From: Acidobacteriota bacterium
Lineage (GTDB): Bacteria; Acidobacteriota; Terriglobia; Acidiferrales; UBA7541
Assembly (NCBI GenBank): GCA_003224525.1
Contig: QHZB01000065.1
Span: forward strand, 1 to 38,972
Direction of reading: 5' to 3'
DNA length: 38,972 nt
In this document: positions 1 through 8,101 of the stretch, in pieces
Layout: each line of letters opens with the position of its first letter
How positions within the stretch are numbered: position 1 is the first letter of the stretch
Notes under the pieces: model-generated
Told to the model about the DNA's origin: nothing
Seen by the model: only the letters and a program-made list of their open reading frames with translations
Databases searched by the model: none
Program-made: the position numbers and the translations under genes

Positions 1-12
1 ATGGTCTCCTCC

Positions 13-825
13 TCAATTCAGTTTGCTTTTGGCCCACTCGACGCGTTGTCGCACCGTGGGATTCAGATTCGGGGCTTGCTGCAGGGCCTGGAGCCGCTCC
101 GCAGCATCGGGATCCCTCCATTCGAGCAAAAGATCGATCAGGGCTACCTGCACCAGGGGCGATTGCTGCTGCTGGAGAGAATCCAAGACTGCCTTGTGAA
201 TCTGGGGCTGCCGCCCGTGGCGGCCGAGAGCATCGAGAGCCGCCAAGCGCACATCCACGCTCGCGTCGTAGCGCAGCGTGTGAAGGAGAGCGGAAAGCAC
301 CTGCGGATCAAGTTGCTGGTCGCGCGTGCTCCAAGTTACGCCCTCGAGCCGCGCACTGGCCGATTGCTGCTGCAGCATCGAAAGCACGACCAATTGCTTC
401 ATGCTGGTGAGTTCAGATTGCATGGCAACAAAGTCTGGGGAAGGAGGCTTAGGACCCGCCAGGTGTAGGCCAGTGAAAACGCCGATCGCGAGCAGCGCCA
501 TGCCCCACGCCATCGTCCCCACGGGCGAGCGCAGCCAATGAAACACGTTCCAGTTCCAGGCTGAAGCTCGCTTTCTCCATTCCGAGCCGCCCTCGGGCTG
601 ATTCGAACGACCCGCCTGGTACGCCTGCAGCATGGCCTCAAAACGCGCGCGAGACGCAGGGCCTGGCTGTTCGACGGGCAGAAGCGAGAGTTTCCTCCAA
701 ATGACCACTTCTTCGGAACAGTCCGCGCACTGTCCGAGGTGGGCTTCGACGTTGTGGTGCTGCTCGGCGCTTAAGCGCCTTTGCAGGTAGTCCGGCAAGA
801 GTTCCGCGATGTGTTCACACTTCAT
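13..825 (-). CDS. Anti-sigma factor with zinc finger, one membrane segment and HEAT repeats
   Basis: This gene likely encodes the membrane-bound anti-sigma partner of the ECF sigma factor just upstream, holding it inactive at the inner membrane until a signal arrives. The first 40 residues carry a zinc-finger anti-sigma motif, with His29, Cys33 and Cys36 in HxxxCxxC spacing plus Cys3. One hydrophobic segment spans about residues 103-124. The C-terminal part (about 170-265) is made of alpha-helical HEAT-like units (e.g. VRLAALDALGRHG) and would lie outside the cytoplasm. Its start overlaps the end of the sigma gene by 11 bases, which suggests translational coupling. The HEAT-like sensor end is less usual than the common short anti-sigma tail and may bind a protein ligand; that ligand is unknown. 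The pairing is inferred from overlap and motif. Confidence 0.85.
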   Translation of the reverse strand: MKCEHIAELLPDYLQRRLSAEQHHNVEAHLGQCADCSEEVVIWRKLSLLPVEQPGPASRARFEAMLQAYQAGRSNQPEGGSEWRKRASAWNWNVFHWLRSPVGTMAWGMALLAIGVFTGLHLAGPKPPSPDFVAMQSELTSMKQLVVLSMLQQQSASARLEGVTWSTRDQQLDPQVLSALLHTLRYDASVDVRLAALDALGRHGRQPQIHKAVLDSLQQQQSPLVQVALIDLLLEWRDPDAAERLQALQQAPNLNPTVRQRVEWAKSKLN

Positions 826-1420
826 GGCGACCTCCTCGGGGAGGAATGTTCTCTGCAGCTGCCGCTTCGGCTTTCTTCAGCATCGTGCCGCGTGCGAGTT
901 GATGAAAAGCCTTGCGCAAATCCTGCAGGGCACGGTGGATGCGCGTTCTGACGGTGTTGAGTTCGCAGCCGAGAAGAGCGGCAATTTCCTCATACTTCAG
1001 TTCTTGAAAGCGGCAGAGAAGCAGGATTTCTCTTTTTTCCTCCGGCAACTGCTGGAGCGCGCGTTGCAACAGTTCGACTTCCTGCTGCTGCTGCGCGGAA
1101 TCCGTGGGAAGAACAGGGGGCAGCATTTCCGGCTCGAGAGCGGTCTGAGGAGGAAACTTGCGAAAGTGATCGATGCGCGCGTTCCGCGCAATCTGGTAGA
1201 CCCAAGCGCGGAAAGGGGTGCCAGGGCTGTAGCTCTGGCGGTATTTCAGGATACGGAGGAATACTTCCTGGACAAGGTCTTCGCTCAGCGTGCGGTCGCC
1301 CGTCAACTTAGAATAGAAATTGAAGAGCGGCGTTTGGTAGCGATCAAACAACAAGCCTAGCGTTTCGCCCGCGCCATCGCGCACTTGGAGCATCAGATCC
1401 TCGTCGGTAGCCAAAGTCAT
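815..1420 (-). CDS. ECF-type RNA polymerase sigma factor
   Basis: A group 4 (ECF) sigma factor of about 201 residues that should direct RNA polymerase to a small stress or envelope regulon. Region 2 is visible in LLFDRYQTPLFNFYSKLTG and SEDLVQEVFLRI. Region 4 is visible in LPEEKREILLLCRFQELKYE followed by the helix-turn-helix LLGCELNTVRTRIHRAL. The reading frame stays open upstream to 1540, but the first 40 codons there show no sigma-factor resemblance and cover a candidate promoter and a tRNA-like remnant. I therefore chose the ATG at 1418-1420, where the typical MTLATDEDLM beginning appears. No strong Shine-Dalgarno sequence precedes it. The anti-sigma gene follows with an 11-base overlap. 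Confidence 0.88.
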   Translation of the reverse strand: MTLATDEDLMLQVRDGAGETLGLLFDRYQTPLFNFYSKLTGDRTLSEDLVQEVFLRILKYRQSYSPGTPFRAWVYQIARNARIDHFRKFPPQTALEPEMLPPVLPTDSAQQQQEVELLQRALQQLPEEKREILLLCRFQELKYEEIAALLGCELNTVRTRIHRALQDLRKAFHQLARGTMLKKAEAAAAENIPPRGGRHEV

Positions 1421-1467
1421 CGCCGAATTATGGTCTAAACGGCTGTAGTTGCCCTTACAAAGAGTGA

Positions 1468-1494
1468 ATACTGCGGATAGTGGAAAAGGTTCCC
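1468..1494 (-). promoter_or_regulatory. Candidate ECF-type autoregulatory promoter
   Basis: On the minus strand a GGGAACC box (1488-1494) is followed after 16 bases by GTAT (1468-1471), about 48 bases before the chosen sigma-factor start. The GGAAC-type -35 element and the spacing are typical of ECF promoters, which are often autoregulated. This is a pattern match only. Confidence 0.35.
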
Positions 1495-1556
1495 GCGCAC
1501 TGGCCGGCTCGAAGACAAGGGCTAGGCAGGGCTCTCCCACTGAGCTACCCGCCTAC
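1491..1556 (-). pseudogene. Truncated tRNA-like sequence (5' acceptor and D-arm)
   Basis: Read on the minus strand, 1530-1554 gives GCGGGTAGCTCAGTGGGAG followed by AGC, the near-universal tRNA 5' region with a perfect GCTC/GAGC D-stem. The following bases do not fold into an anticodon stem, and although TTCGAGCC resembles a T-loop, no 3' acceptor complementary to the start is present. I read it as the 5' part of a tRNA gene whose 3' part was lost or rearranged. The original amino-acid identity cannot be assigned. Confidence 0.45.
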
Positions 1557-1640
1557 GCGGTGTAACGGTTTCTACCGGGGAATTTGCAGGCGTTTCAAAT
1601 TGACGGTATCCGCGTGACGGTCATCTTGTAAGTTCGTAAT

Positions 1641-2210
1641 ATGATTATGACTAACGATCTCGTTGAAACCTTCTTTAAATGCCCCACCAAATGCTTCCTT
1701 CGGTCATGCGGAGAAGTTGGGACGGGAAACGCTTATGCCGACTGGGTTCGAACTAAAAACGACATCTTCCGCATCGAAGGGACCAAACGCTTGGTGACAG
1801 AGGTCGCGCCCGATAAATGTGCCATCGGCGCACAGGCTATGGGGAGCCCTAAGCCGGCTCAAATGGCACTTGGGCATAGATTTGCTGTACAGAGTCAGAA
1901 CTTGCAATGTTCCTGTCACGCAGTGCAACAAATTCCCGCGGCCGGCCGAGGTCGAACCGCACAGTTTGTCCCGATTCGATTCGTATTCAGAAACAAGCTC
2001 AACCGGGACGACAAGCTTCTAGTGGCATTTGATGCGCGAGTATTGTCGGAAGTGCTTAGGCGAGAGGTCGGCTTCGGCAAGATTGTGCACGGGGAGAACT
2101 ATGCGACCCGGAAAGTGAAGACCTCGGCTCTGGTGGGTAAGGTACGCAAGTTGACCGACAAAATTGGTACGTTGCTTGCCAGTCCCTCACCTCCCGACCT
2201 AGGCGGACCT
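1641..2210 (+). pseudogene. N-terminal remnant of a RecB/Cas4-like (TM0106-type) nuclease
   Basis: The open frame upstream of the DUF433 gene is not a natural extension of it. It begins with a KCPTKCFLRSCGEVGTGNAYADWVRT-type stretch (quoted here only as KCPTKCFLRSCGEVGTGNAY), which I associate from memory with TM0106-family RecB-like nucleases, and continues through IPIRFVFRNK-like sequence (PIRFVFRNKL, KIVHGEN). Resemblance stops near SPSPPDL at about 2205, where the cysteine-rich C-terminal part should follow. The nuclease C-terminus and any helicase part are missing, and the frame runs directly into the DUF433 gene. It is most likely a deletion scar that joined two unrelated genes. The family assignment needs a profile search. 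Confidence 0.5.
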
Positions 2211-2264
2211 GGGCCGGACTTGCCCACCTGCGGTGACGTGTGTAATGATTCGGCCCAAGGCGCT

Positions 2265-2531
2265 ATGTCAAAGATCTATGTCATGAAGGTTGAGGATACC
2301 TACCGGGTGGCCGGAACGCGCATCTCGCTCGACTCGCTGGTATATCTCTACCGTGAGGGGATCTCCCCCGAGGGCATGGTGGAAAGCTACCCGACGTTGA
2401 CGCTGGAGCAAGTGCATGGCGCACTCGCCTATTATTTGGCCAATCAGAAAGAGATCGACCACACCTGGCGCGGGCGGACGCAGTCGCCGAGCGCCAGCAT
2501 CAAGAGTCACGGCGAAGTAACGCAGAACTGA
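2265..2531 (+). CDS. DUF433 antitoxin-like protein
   Basis: An 88-residue DUF433 protein. It has the characteristic early strand YRVAGTRISLDSLVYLYREG, then a helix-turn-helix-like segment with EGMVESYPTLTLEQVHGALA and YYLANQKEID. DUF433 proteins are small DNA-binding proteins usually encoded just before a DUF5615 PIN-like partner, and the pair is regarded as a VapBC-like toxin-antitoxin module. I start it at the ATG at 2265 because everything upstream in the frame belongs to a different family. The partner toxin follows at 2556 but is truncated, so this looks like an orphan antitoxin. No clear ribosome-binding site precedes the ATG, so translation may depend on the upstream fused frame. Confidence 0.75.
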   Translation: MSKIYVMKVEDTYRVAGTRISLDSLVYLYREGISPEGMVESYPTLTLEQVHGALAYYLANQKEIDHTWRGRTQSPSASIKSHGEVTQN

Positions 2532-2555
2532 TCGCGAAACTGCGGCGGATGCGCC

Positions 2556-2654
2556 ATGCGAATCAAATTCCAGGCTGACGCCGACGCCGATTTGGACGGG
2601 CGCATTCTCCGCGGTTTGCGGCGGGTTGCGCCCGAAGTTCCAAAGGGTCAATGA
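2556..2654 (+). pseudogene. Truncated DUF5615 PIN-like toxin
   Basis: A 32-codon frame starts 24 bases after the DUF433 stop and reads MRIKFQADADADLDGRILRG, the recognisable start of DUF5615 PIN-like toxins with the early acidic residues. After RRVAPEVPKGQ it hits a stop and the rest of the roughly 110-residue family is absent. The downstream bases already belong to the promoter region of the TonB-dependent receptor. The remaining piece lacks most of the putative nuclease centre, so it should be inactive. Confidence 0.65.
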
Positions 2655-2707
2655 AATTTTGCGTGGAACTGTGGCGCCATTACAGCATCCCATGTGCGTA
2701 AATCCCC

Positions 2708-2736
2708 TTGACAGAGGCAAAACACGGTACTTAAAT
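2708..2736 (+). promoter_or_regulatory. Sigma-70 promoter for the first TonB-dependent receptor
   Basis: A consensus TTGACA (2708-2713) is separated by exactly 17 bases from TTAAAT (2731-2736). It faces the receptor gene that starts at 2897, giving a leader of about 150 bases. It lies directly downstream of the broken toxin gene. Confidence 0.6.
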
Positions 2737-2896
2737 CGGTTCAAAGGGGGTGGGAGATGTGCCTCTTTCGTAGTCCCTTTCTGTCCGCCGGACATACCCC
2801 GAATCTTGCCCCGCCACCCCGGGGTGCGAAGTCATCGTCGGAACCCCAGACGGTGCCGTGGATTAATGACAATTCGATTATGCAAAGGAGACTGCC

Positions 2897-5800
2897 ATGA
2901 TCCTCTTTAAACCATGCGCAAAGTGCCTGAGCAGAGTCTCGCGTGTAGCGCTGTTCGTTGTGCTGCTGCTCTTGCCCGCGGCTTTGTTGGCTCAGGGCTA
3001 CTTTGGAACGGTGAGTGGGGAATTGACTGACCCGAGCAGCGCGGTCATTCAAGGGGCAAAAGTCACTCTGACTGACCAGGAAAAGGGGTTCACATTTACC
3101 GCTCCTTCAGACAGCGCCGGGCACTATCTGTTCGCTGCTGTTCCACCGGGGCTCTACACGGTGACCGTGGAAATGCAGGGGTTCCAGAAGGCGGTGCGCA
3201 CCAATGTCAAGGTGAACGTCAGCGAGAACGCCTCCGCGAACCTGCAACTGAAGGTGGCCACCGCAACGCAGTCCATCCAGGTAGAGGCCCAAACGCAAAC
3301 TCTCTCGACCGAGGACGCGGTAACAGGGCAAGTGGTCAACCGGCGATTCATTAACGACCTGCCGCTGGTGGACCGCAACGTTGTCGTGCTGACTTCGTTA
3401 GCGCCGGGCGTCACCGAGATGGACGATCAGTGCGACGTCACCTGCACCGGCACGAACTTCGTCTCCAACGGCAGCCGCGGATCCACGGCCGACATTCTGA
3501 CCGATGGCGCTTCGGTCACGAACTCCGAACCCAATGGGGGAATCACGTCGGCCACCTATATTCCATCGCCGGAAGCGGTGGAGGAGTTCAAGGTGCAGCA
3601 GACGAACTTCAGCGCCGAATATGGCTTCTCCGGGGGGTCTGTCGTCAATATGATCACGCGCTCGGGAACGAACAAGTTTCATGGAAGCGCGTACGACTTC
3701 GTCCGTGATGCCAGCCTTGACGCGAACAACTGGTTCGCCAATCGGGCCGGCGAACCCATTCCGTCGCTACGCCGAAACAATTACGGCTTCACCATCGGCG
3801 GCCCGATTATCAAAAACAAGACGTTCTTCTTCTTCGATTATGACGGCCTGCGCTCTTCTGGGTTGAGCACGGCCAGCGGGGCAGTTCCCACCGATCTCAT
3901 GCGGGCTGGCGATTTTGGCGAGGTGTGTGCGGCACAGGGAGGGGGGTTCGACAGCACGGGCCTATGCAGTGTGCCCGCCGGTCAGATTTGGGACCCATAC
4001 TCCGGAACCTACGACTCCGGCGCTGGGGGAGCTGTGCGCAGCACGTTCATTCCGTTTAACAACATTGCCACATACATCAGCTCGGGTAACCCCAAGTTGC
4101 CGGCGAATCTTCAGCCAGCTCCCGGCGTTGCGGGGAATCTGATTGATCCCGTCGCGCATAATATGATGAGCCTGTTTCCAGAGCCCAATTTCTCTGGAGG
4201 CATTTACCAAAACTGGTTCGGTTCTGGTTCAAACCAGAGTAACAACGACCAGTTCGACATCAAGGTCGACCATCGCTTCACCCAGAACAATTTGATGTCC
4301 GCGAAGTATTCGTATCAGTACAGTCACAACAAGGGCCTTGACTGTTTCAAGAATTTCTCTGACCCCTGTCAGGGCGGTCCCGGTTGGACCAACGCCCACC
4401 TGTTTGCCATCAATGATACTCACACGTTCAGTCCAAGCCTGTTTCTAAACGTAACCCTCGGATTTACTCGCGGGGTATGGCACATCGATGCCTACAATCC
4501 TCACAAGGTGGATGATCCTCTTGGCAACCTGGGCTTCCCCTCGTATCTGCAGAGCAACGGATTCAAGGGTGTTCCTGCGATCTTTATCGACGTGTACCCA
4601 TCTGCCGGATATACCAACATTGGCACCGACCCGTACGGCAATTACCGGCTGGGCCAGGACACGGGACAACTCTCGGCCACGCTAGATAAGGTGCATGGCC
4701 AACACGAGATCAAGTTCGGGGTCGACGGCCGGATTCACCAGTTGAACTACATTCAGACCAACGCCCCCAATGGCTTTTTCAGCTTCAATGCAGATGGTTC
4801 CTATGCCTGCCCCTCGGGACTGGACGCATGCGGCGGCGATCCCATGGCCAGTTTCATGATGGGCCAGGTTACCCAGGGCTGTGCCAGTAACGGCTGTGGG
4901 TCCTATTATGAAATCCAGTTCCGACCGGCCACTACAAACTACCAATACGGCTTCTTCGCGCAGGACAACTGGAAGGTCACTGCAAAGCTGACCTTGAATC
5001 TGGGCCTGCGGTACGATTTTACATTGCCGCGCACAGATCGCTATAACCACCAGAACTGGTTTGATGCGAATGTCACGAGTCCGTTGAACGGCGGTAGTCT
5101 CACATACACTGATGCTGTCACCGGCCAGCCCGTCACTGCCCAACTGCATGGCGGTGAGGTTTTTGCGTCTTCGAGCCAGCGCACCAACTATGTGACTGAC
5201 TGGCACGACATTCAGCCGCGTTTCGGCTTCGCTTATCGGTTCGCCCCGCAGATGGTTGTGCGCGGAGGGTACGGCATCTACTACGGGCAGTCGCGGTCGG
5301 GAGTAACTGGTGTCGTCCCGTATGGGAGCCAAGGTTTCAATCAGTTCACCAATGTGATCACCACCTATCAGAACGATGGCGCCACACCGTACCTGCACCT
5401 GAGCAATCCGTTCCCCAACGGATTGATCCAGCCCGCGGGGAATTCGCTCGGCCTGATGAACGATGTTGGCTTCGACGCGAAAGGCCCGCTGCGCACTCCG
5501 GGTGCGAACCATACACCGTACGAGCAGAGCTGGAGCCTGGGGATCGAGCGCCAACTACCCAGCAATATCTTGATCAGCGTACAATATATCGGCAAGAAAG
5601 GAACCCACCTGCCTTTCAGCGGCTCCACCGAACGTAGCTTCCTTGGCCCCTGGGTAGAGAGTTTGCCCATCACCGTTGCTGACCCTAACAACCCGTGCCA
5701 AACGCTCACCGTGCCCTGCCTCAATAGCTTTGTGAACAATCCCTTCGCCGGAGTCATCACCGACCCCAACAGCACCCTGTCCAGCCCGCAAGTTCAGTAC

Positions 5801-6613
5801 CTTCAGTTGCTCCGTCCGTATCCGCAGTTCACCGGGGTTGCCACGGAACCTCAGCTCATTGCCAATTCCAACTATCACACGTTGCAACTCCTGGCGGAGA
5901 AGCGGTACTCGAACGGCTTACAGTTCCTGGCGACGTTCACATGGTCGAAGTCGATCGATGACTCCTCGCAAGCCGACGACAATGTGACCTGGCTGGGCAG
6001 TTTCTCGAGCTTGCAGGATCCGAACAAGCCGTGGCAGGAACGGAGTTTGTCGACGTTCGACATCCCCTATGTGATTCAGTTCAGCTACAGCTACGATCTG
6101 CCGTTTGGCCGCGGGCGGGCATTCTTGGGGAGCATGCCGCGATGGGCGGAGGCGATCATCGGCGGATGGAAGACGAATGGCATCTGGCGAATCGCCGATG
6201 GACGTCCGTTGGCTTTCACCGTTGCAGACGGTAATCCGCTGCCCACGTATGGTACCCAGCGACCCAACATCGTGGGGACGCCCAGACGCAATCATAGCTC
6301 GGATTGGGTGGACAACTACCTTGTGGATAACACCGTTTTCCAACGCCCGGACGATTTCACGCTGGGCGATGCTCCGCGAGCGCTGGGCAGCGTCCGCAGC
6401 CCGTCGTCGTTCACCACGAATCTGTCTTTGGGGAAGCAGTTCAAGTTGCGCGAGGAGATGAACCTCGAATTTCGCCTTGAGGCCAAGAATGCGTTCAATC
6501 ATCCGGTGTTCGGCACGCCGAATACCTCAGTAGACGATCAAAACTTCGGGAAGATCTTCTATACCTCGGTTGGGCCGCGCGAGGTGCAACTGGCCCTCAA
6601 ATTCTCGTTCTAG
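2897..6613 (+). CDS. Oar-type TonB-dependent receptor with carboxypeptidase-regulatory domain
   Basis: A 1238-residue outer-membrane receptor, the usual length for the Acidobacteriota Oar-like class. After a signal peptide with a leucine-rich core (VALFVVLLLLPAALLAQ), residues 35-115 form a carboxypeptidase-regulatory-like beta-sandwich (GTVSGELTDPSSAVIQGAKV). A plug domain follows (about 130-260; RRFINDLPLVDRNVVVLTSL). The rest is a beta-barrel with aromatic-rich strands, ending in VQLALKFSF, a typical C-terminal phenylalanine signal for barrel insertion. An AGGAG ribosome-binding site lies just before the ATG. Such receptors import large ligands, often glycans or peptides, using TonB energy; the ligand here is unknown. 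It stands alone, with its own promoter upstream and IS debris downstream. Confidence 0.93.
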   Translation: MILFKPCAKCLSRVSRVALFVVLLLLPAALLAQGYFGTVSGELTDPSSAVIQGAKVTLTDQEKGFTFTAPSDSAGHYLFAAVPPGLYTVTVEMQGFQKAVRTNVKVNVSENASANLQLKVATATQSIQVEAQTQTLSTEDAVTGQVVNRRFINDLPLVDRNVVVLTSLAPGVTEMDDQCDVTCTGTNFVSNGSRGSTADILTDGASVTNSEPNGGITSATYIPSPEAVEEFKVQQTNFSAEYGFSGGSVVNMITRSGTNKFHGSAYDFVRDASLDANNWFANRAGEPIPSLRRNNYGFTIGGPIIKNKTFFFFDYDGLRSSGLSTASGAVPTDLMRAGDFGEVCAAQGGGFDSTGLCSVPAGQIWDPYSGTYDSGAGGAVRSTFIPFNNIATYISSGNPKLPANLQPAPGVAGNLIDPVAHNMMSLFPEPNFSGGIYQNWFGSGSNQSNNDQFDIKVDHRFTQNNLMSAKYSYQYSHNKGLDCFKNFSDPCQGGPGWTNAHLFAINDTHTFSPSLFLNVTLGFTRGVWHIDAYNPHKVDDPLGNLGFPSYLQSNGFKGVPAIFIDVYPSAGYTNIGTDPYGNYRLGQDTGQLSATLDKVHGQHEIKFGVDGRIHQLNYIQTNAPNGFFSFNADGSYACPSGLDACGGDPMASFMMGQVTQGCASNGCGSYYEIQFRPATTNYQYGFFAQDNWKVTAKLTLNLGLRYDFTLPRTDRYNHQNWFDANVTSPLNGGSLTYTDAVTGQPVTAQLHGGEVFASSSQRTNYVTDWHDIQPRFGFAYRFAPQMVVRGGYGIYYGQSRSGVTGVVPYGSQGFNQFTNVITTYQNDGATPYLHLSNPFPNGLIQPAGNSLGLMNDVGFDAKGPLRTPGANHTPYEQSWSLGIERQLPSNILISVQYIGKKGTHLPFSGSTERSFLGPWVESLPITVADPNNPCQTLTVPCLNSFVNNPFAGVITDPNSTLSSPQVQYLQLLRPYPQFTGVATEPQLIANSNYHTLQLLAEKRYSNGLQFLATFTWSKSIDDSSQADDNVTWLGSFSSLQDPNKPWQERSLSTFDIPYVIQFSYSYDLPFGRGRAFLGSMPRWAEAIIGGWKTNGIWRIADGRPLAFTVADGNPLPTYGTQRPNIVGTPRRNHSSDWVDNYLVDNTVFQRPDDFTLGDAPRALGSVRSPSSFTTNLSLGKQFKLREEMNLEFRLEAKNAFNHPVFGTPNTSVDDQNFGKIFYTSVGPREVQLALKFSF

Positions 6614-7052
6614 CAATCGAAAAACAAAGCGAATAGCGTCCCAACAGGCGAAGAACCAGACCGGTTTTCTTCGGCGGGTAATCCTTCAACGGCTTTTCGA
6701 TGGTCTTGTCCATGTGCGATTGTCGCTTGTCCGGCTTGGCATCGCGGTCTACTGAAATTCAACCACGACAATGGGGACTTGGCCCTCGCCACAGCCTAAA
6801 TCGCAAAAGAGTCATTGTCGCCGGAAGGCGCCAAGAAATTCGAGCAGTTCATTCAAGGTCATAAGGGCGCAATCTCGATGAATCAAGGAGTGATATAACG
6901 CTCGGACCGATGCTCACTGTCCTGTGAGTGCTTGCTAGGTCTGATTAGCCCGACTGCGTCTTCGACGCGTCGCTAGTTGCTAGTGGGGTACTCGGAAACT
7001 TTAGATTCCATATGGACGTGTTAATCGTCCCAGTGGAGTCGCTTCCTCCGGA
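6614..7052. other. Gene-free stretch with a possible short coding relic
   Basis: No intact gene is visible. On the plus strand 6800-6898 reads as a short protein end (ESLSPEGAKKFEQFIQGHKG, then a stop at 6896-6898), preceded in the same frame by protein-like sequence and one stop at 6797. It may be the tail of a decayed gene that I cannot identify. The remainder shows no hairpin, repeat or RNA that I can support. Confidence 0.3.
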
Positions 7053-7328
7053 CTAGAAAATTAATGCGAGAGGCGTCGGGTCGTCGTGCTCCGACAGAGA
7101 CGTGAGCATTTCTCGTTTCGCAAACAGGCACAGACCATCGCCCGACCACCAAAGGAGTTTAATCAAATCCCCACGTCGCCCACGGAAAACAAAAACATGA
7201 CCCGAGAACGGATTTTCCTGGAGGGTGGTCTGCACCATCCCACTCAGCCCGGTGAAACCGCGCCGCAGATCGGTGATTCCTGCAGCGATCCAGATGCGCA
7301 TCCCTGCCGGCGTGTTGGCCTCCACCAC
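7053..7328 (-). mobile_element. IS66-family TnpB (accessory protein) remnant
   Basis: The minus strand encodes RIWIAAGITDLRRGFTGLSG and SGHVFVFRGRRGDLIKLLWW, then DGLCLFAKRE. This is the hallmark of the IS66 TnpB/Orf2 accessory protein, normally about 115 residues. Here the frame starts at a GTG, and after LFAKRE the natural C-terminus is replaced by unrelated sequence. No IS66 TnpC transposase gene is found beside it, and no terminal inverted repeats were recognised. This is a dead fragment of an insertion sequence. Confidence 0.8.
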
Positions 7329-7589
7329 GAATACCGGCGGGAAAGAATCGCCGCGTGAAGGACAAGAAGAGCTCAGAGGACCCGGCGCTTTGACTGCGTC
7401 TCCTTAATTTCTAGTGGCTGTACGGGCGCAACTGGCAGTGCCTTTCGTTCGCAGCGAGGCGAACGAGCTGGGGGAAGAACAGACAACGGTCTATATAAAG
7501 GTTGAGCGGATGGTTTGTTTCTCGGACCGGTTAGACTTCGAACCTGGACGGAATTTTTGCGCAGCACAACCGTCTAAAAAAACGACCCT

Positions 7590-7771
7590 CTCGGGGCTTT
7601 TATTTGGCGGATGGACAAAAGGACCTCGCGCGGCAGTATGCCGAAAGAGCATTGGCGCTGCTGGATTCTCATGTGGCGCGGGCATCCTCGTGGTCCGATA
7701 CCGAGCAACGGCGCGGGGAGATTCGCCGCGGTGCGCAGGATGTACTCAAGAAGCTAGATGCGGCGCATTGA
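7590..7771 (+). pseudogene. C-terminal fragment of an unidentified TPR-like protein end
   Basis: One frame reads GFYLADGQKDLARQYAERAL and ALLDSHVARASSWSDTEQRR, ending KKLDAAH and a stop at 7769-7771. It has the helical look of a protein C-terminus with a TPR-like helix pair. No start codon or upstream domain is present, so it is a relic, probably cut by the same rearrangements that broke the neighbouring insertion sequences. The parent family is not identified. Confidence 0.45.
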
Positions 7772-7818
7772 TAAGCTGAATGCTTCCGTGTCGCGCGCGT
7801 TCCCAAGCGGACGAGTCG

Positions 7819-7970
7819 CTGAACTATGACAAATCAATCGTCACAAATTTTAGAAATGACCGCGATCACGGCGGGACGATCCTATACGCTAAGTTTTACT
7901 TTGACCGGCCGGGCTCAGGGCCCACGATCCTTTACATTCACGGACTGGGCTGTTCGAAAGCAGACCCAGG
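7819..7970 (+). pseudogene. Fragment resembling an alpha/beta-hydrolase N-terminus
   Basis: The frame contains FDRPGSGPTILYIHGLGCSK, which matches the first beta-strands and the HG oxyanion-hole motif of alpha/beta hydrolases. The homology stops after about 50 codons, well before any nucleophile elbow (GxSxG), and the frame soon ends. It is a short broken piece within the mobile-element debris. Identification rests on one motif. Confidence 0.35.
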
Positions 7971-8101
7971 AGTCCAGACGGTCCCTGTCTGGATCGAGCA
8001 CCGATCGAGCACCAGAAGTAGCCGACGTTAACCTGTGAACGCCACAAACCTTCTGTAAGGGGAGATCTTCGGATACCGGTCAGACGGCACGATAATGGAT
8101 T

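Noticed and set aside
809-1360. Plus-strand frame of 183 codons
   Set aside because: It is the antisense of the ECF sigma factor gene; the minus-strand protein has clear sigma regions 2 and 4.
4682-5554. Minus-strand frame of 290 codons inside the first receptor
   Set aside because: Long antisense frames are common in GC-rich receptor genes; no family motif or ribosome-binding site was seen.
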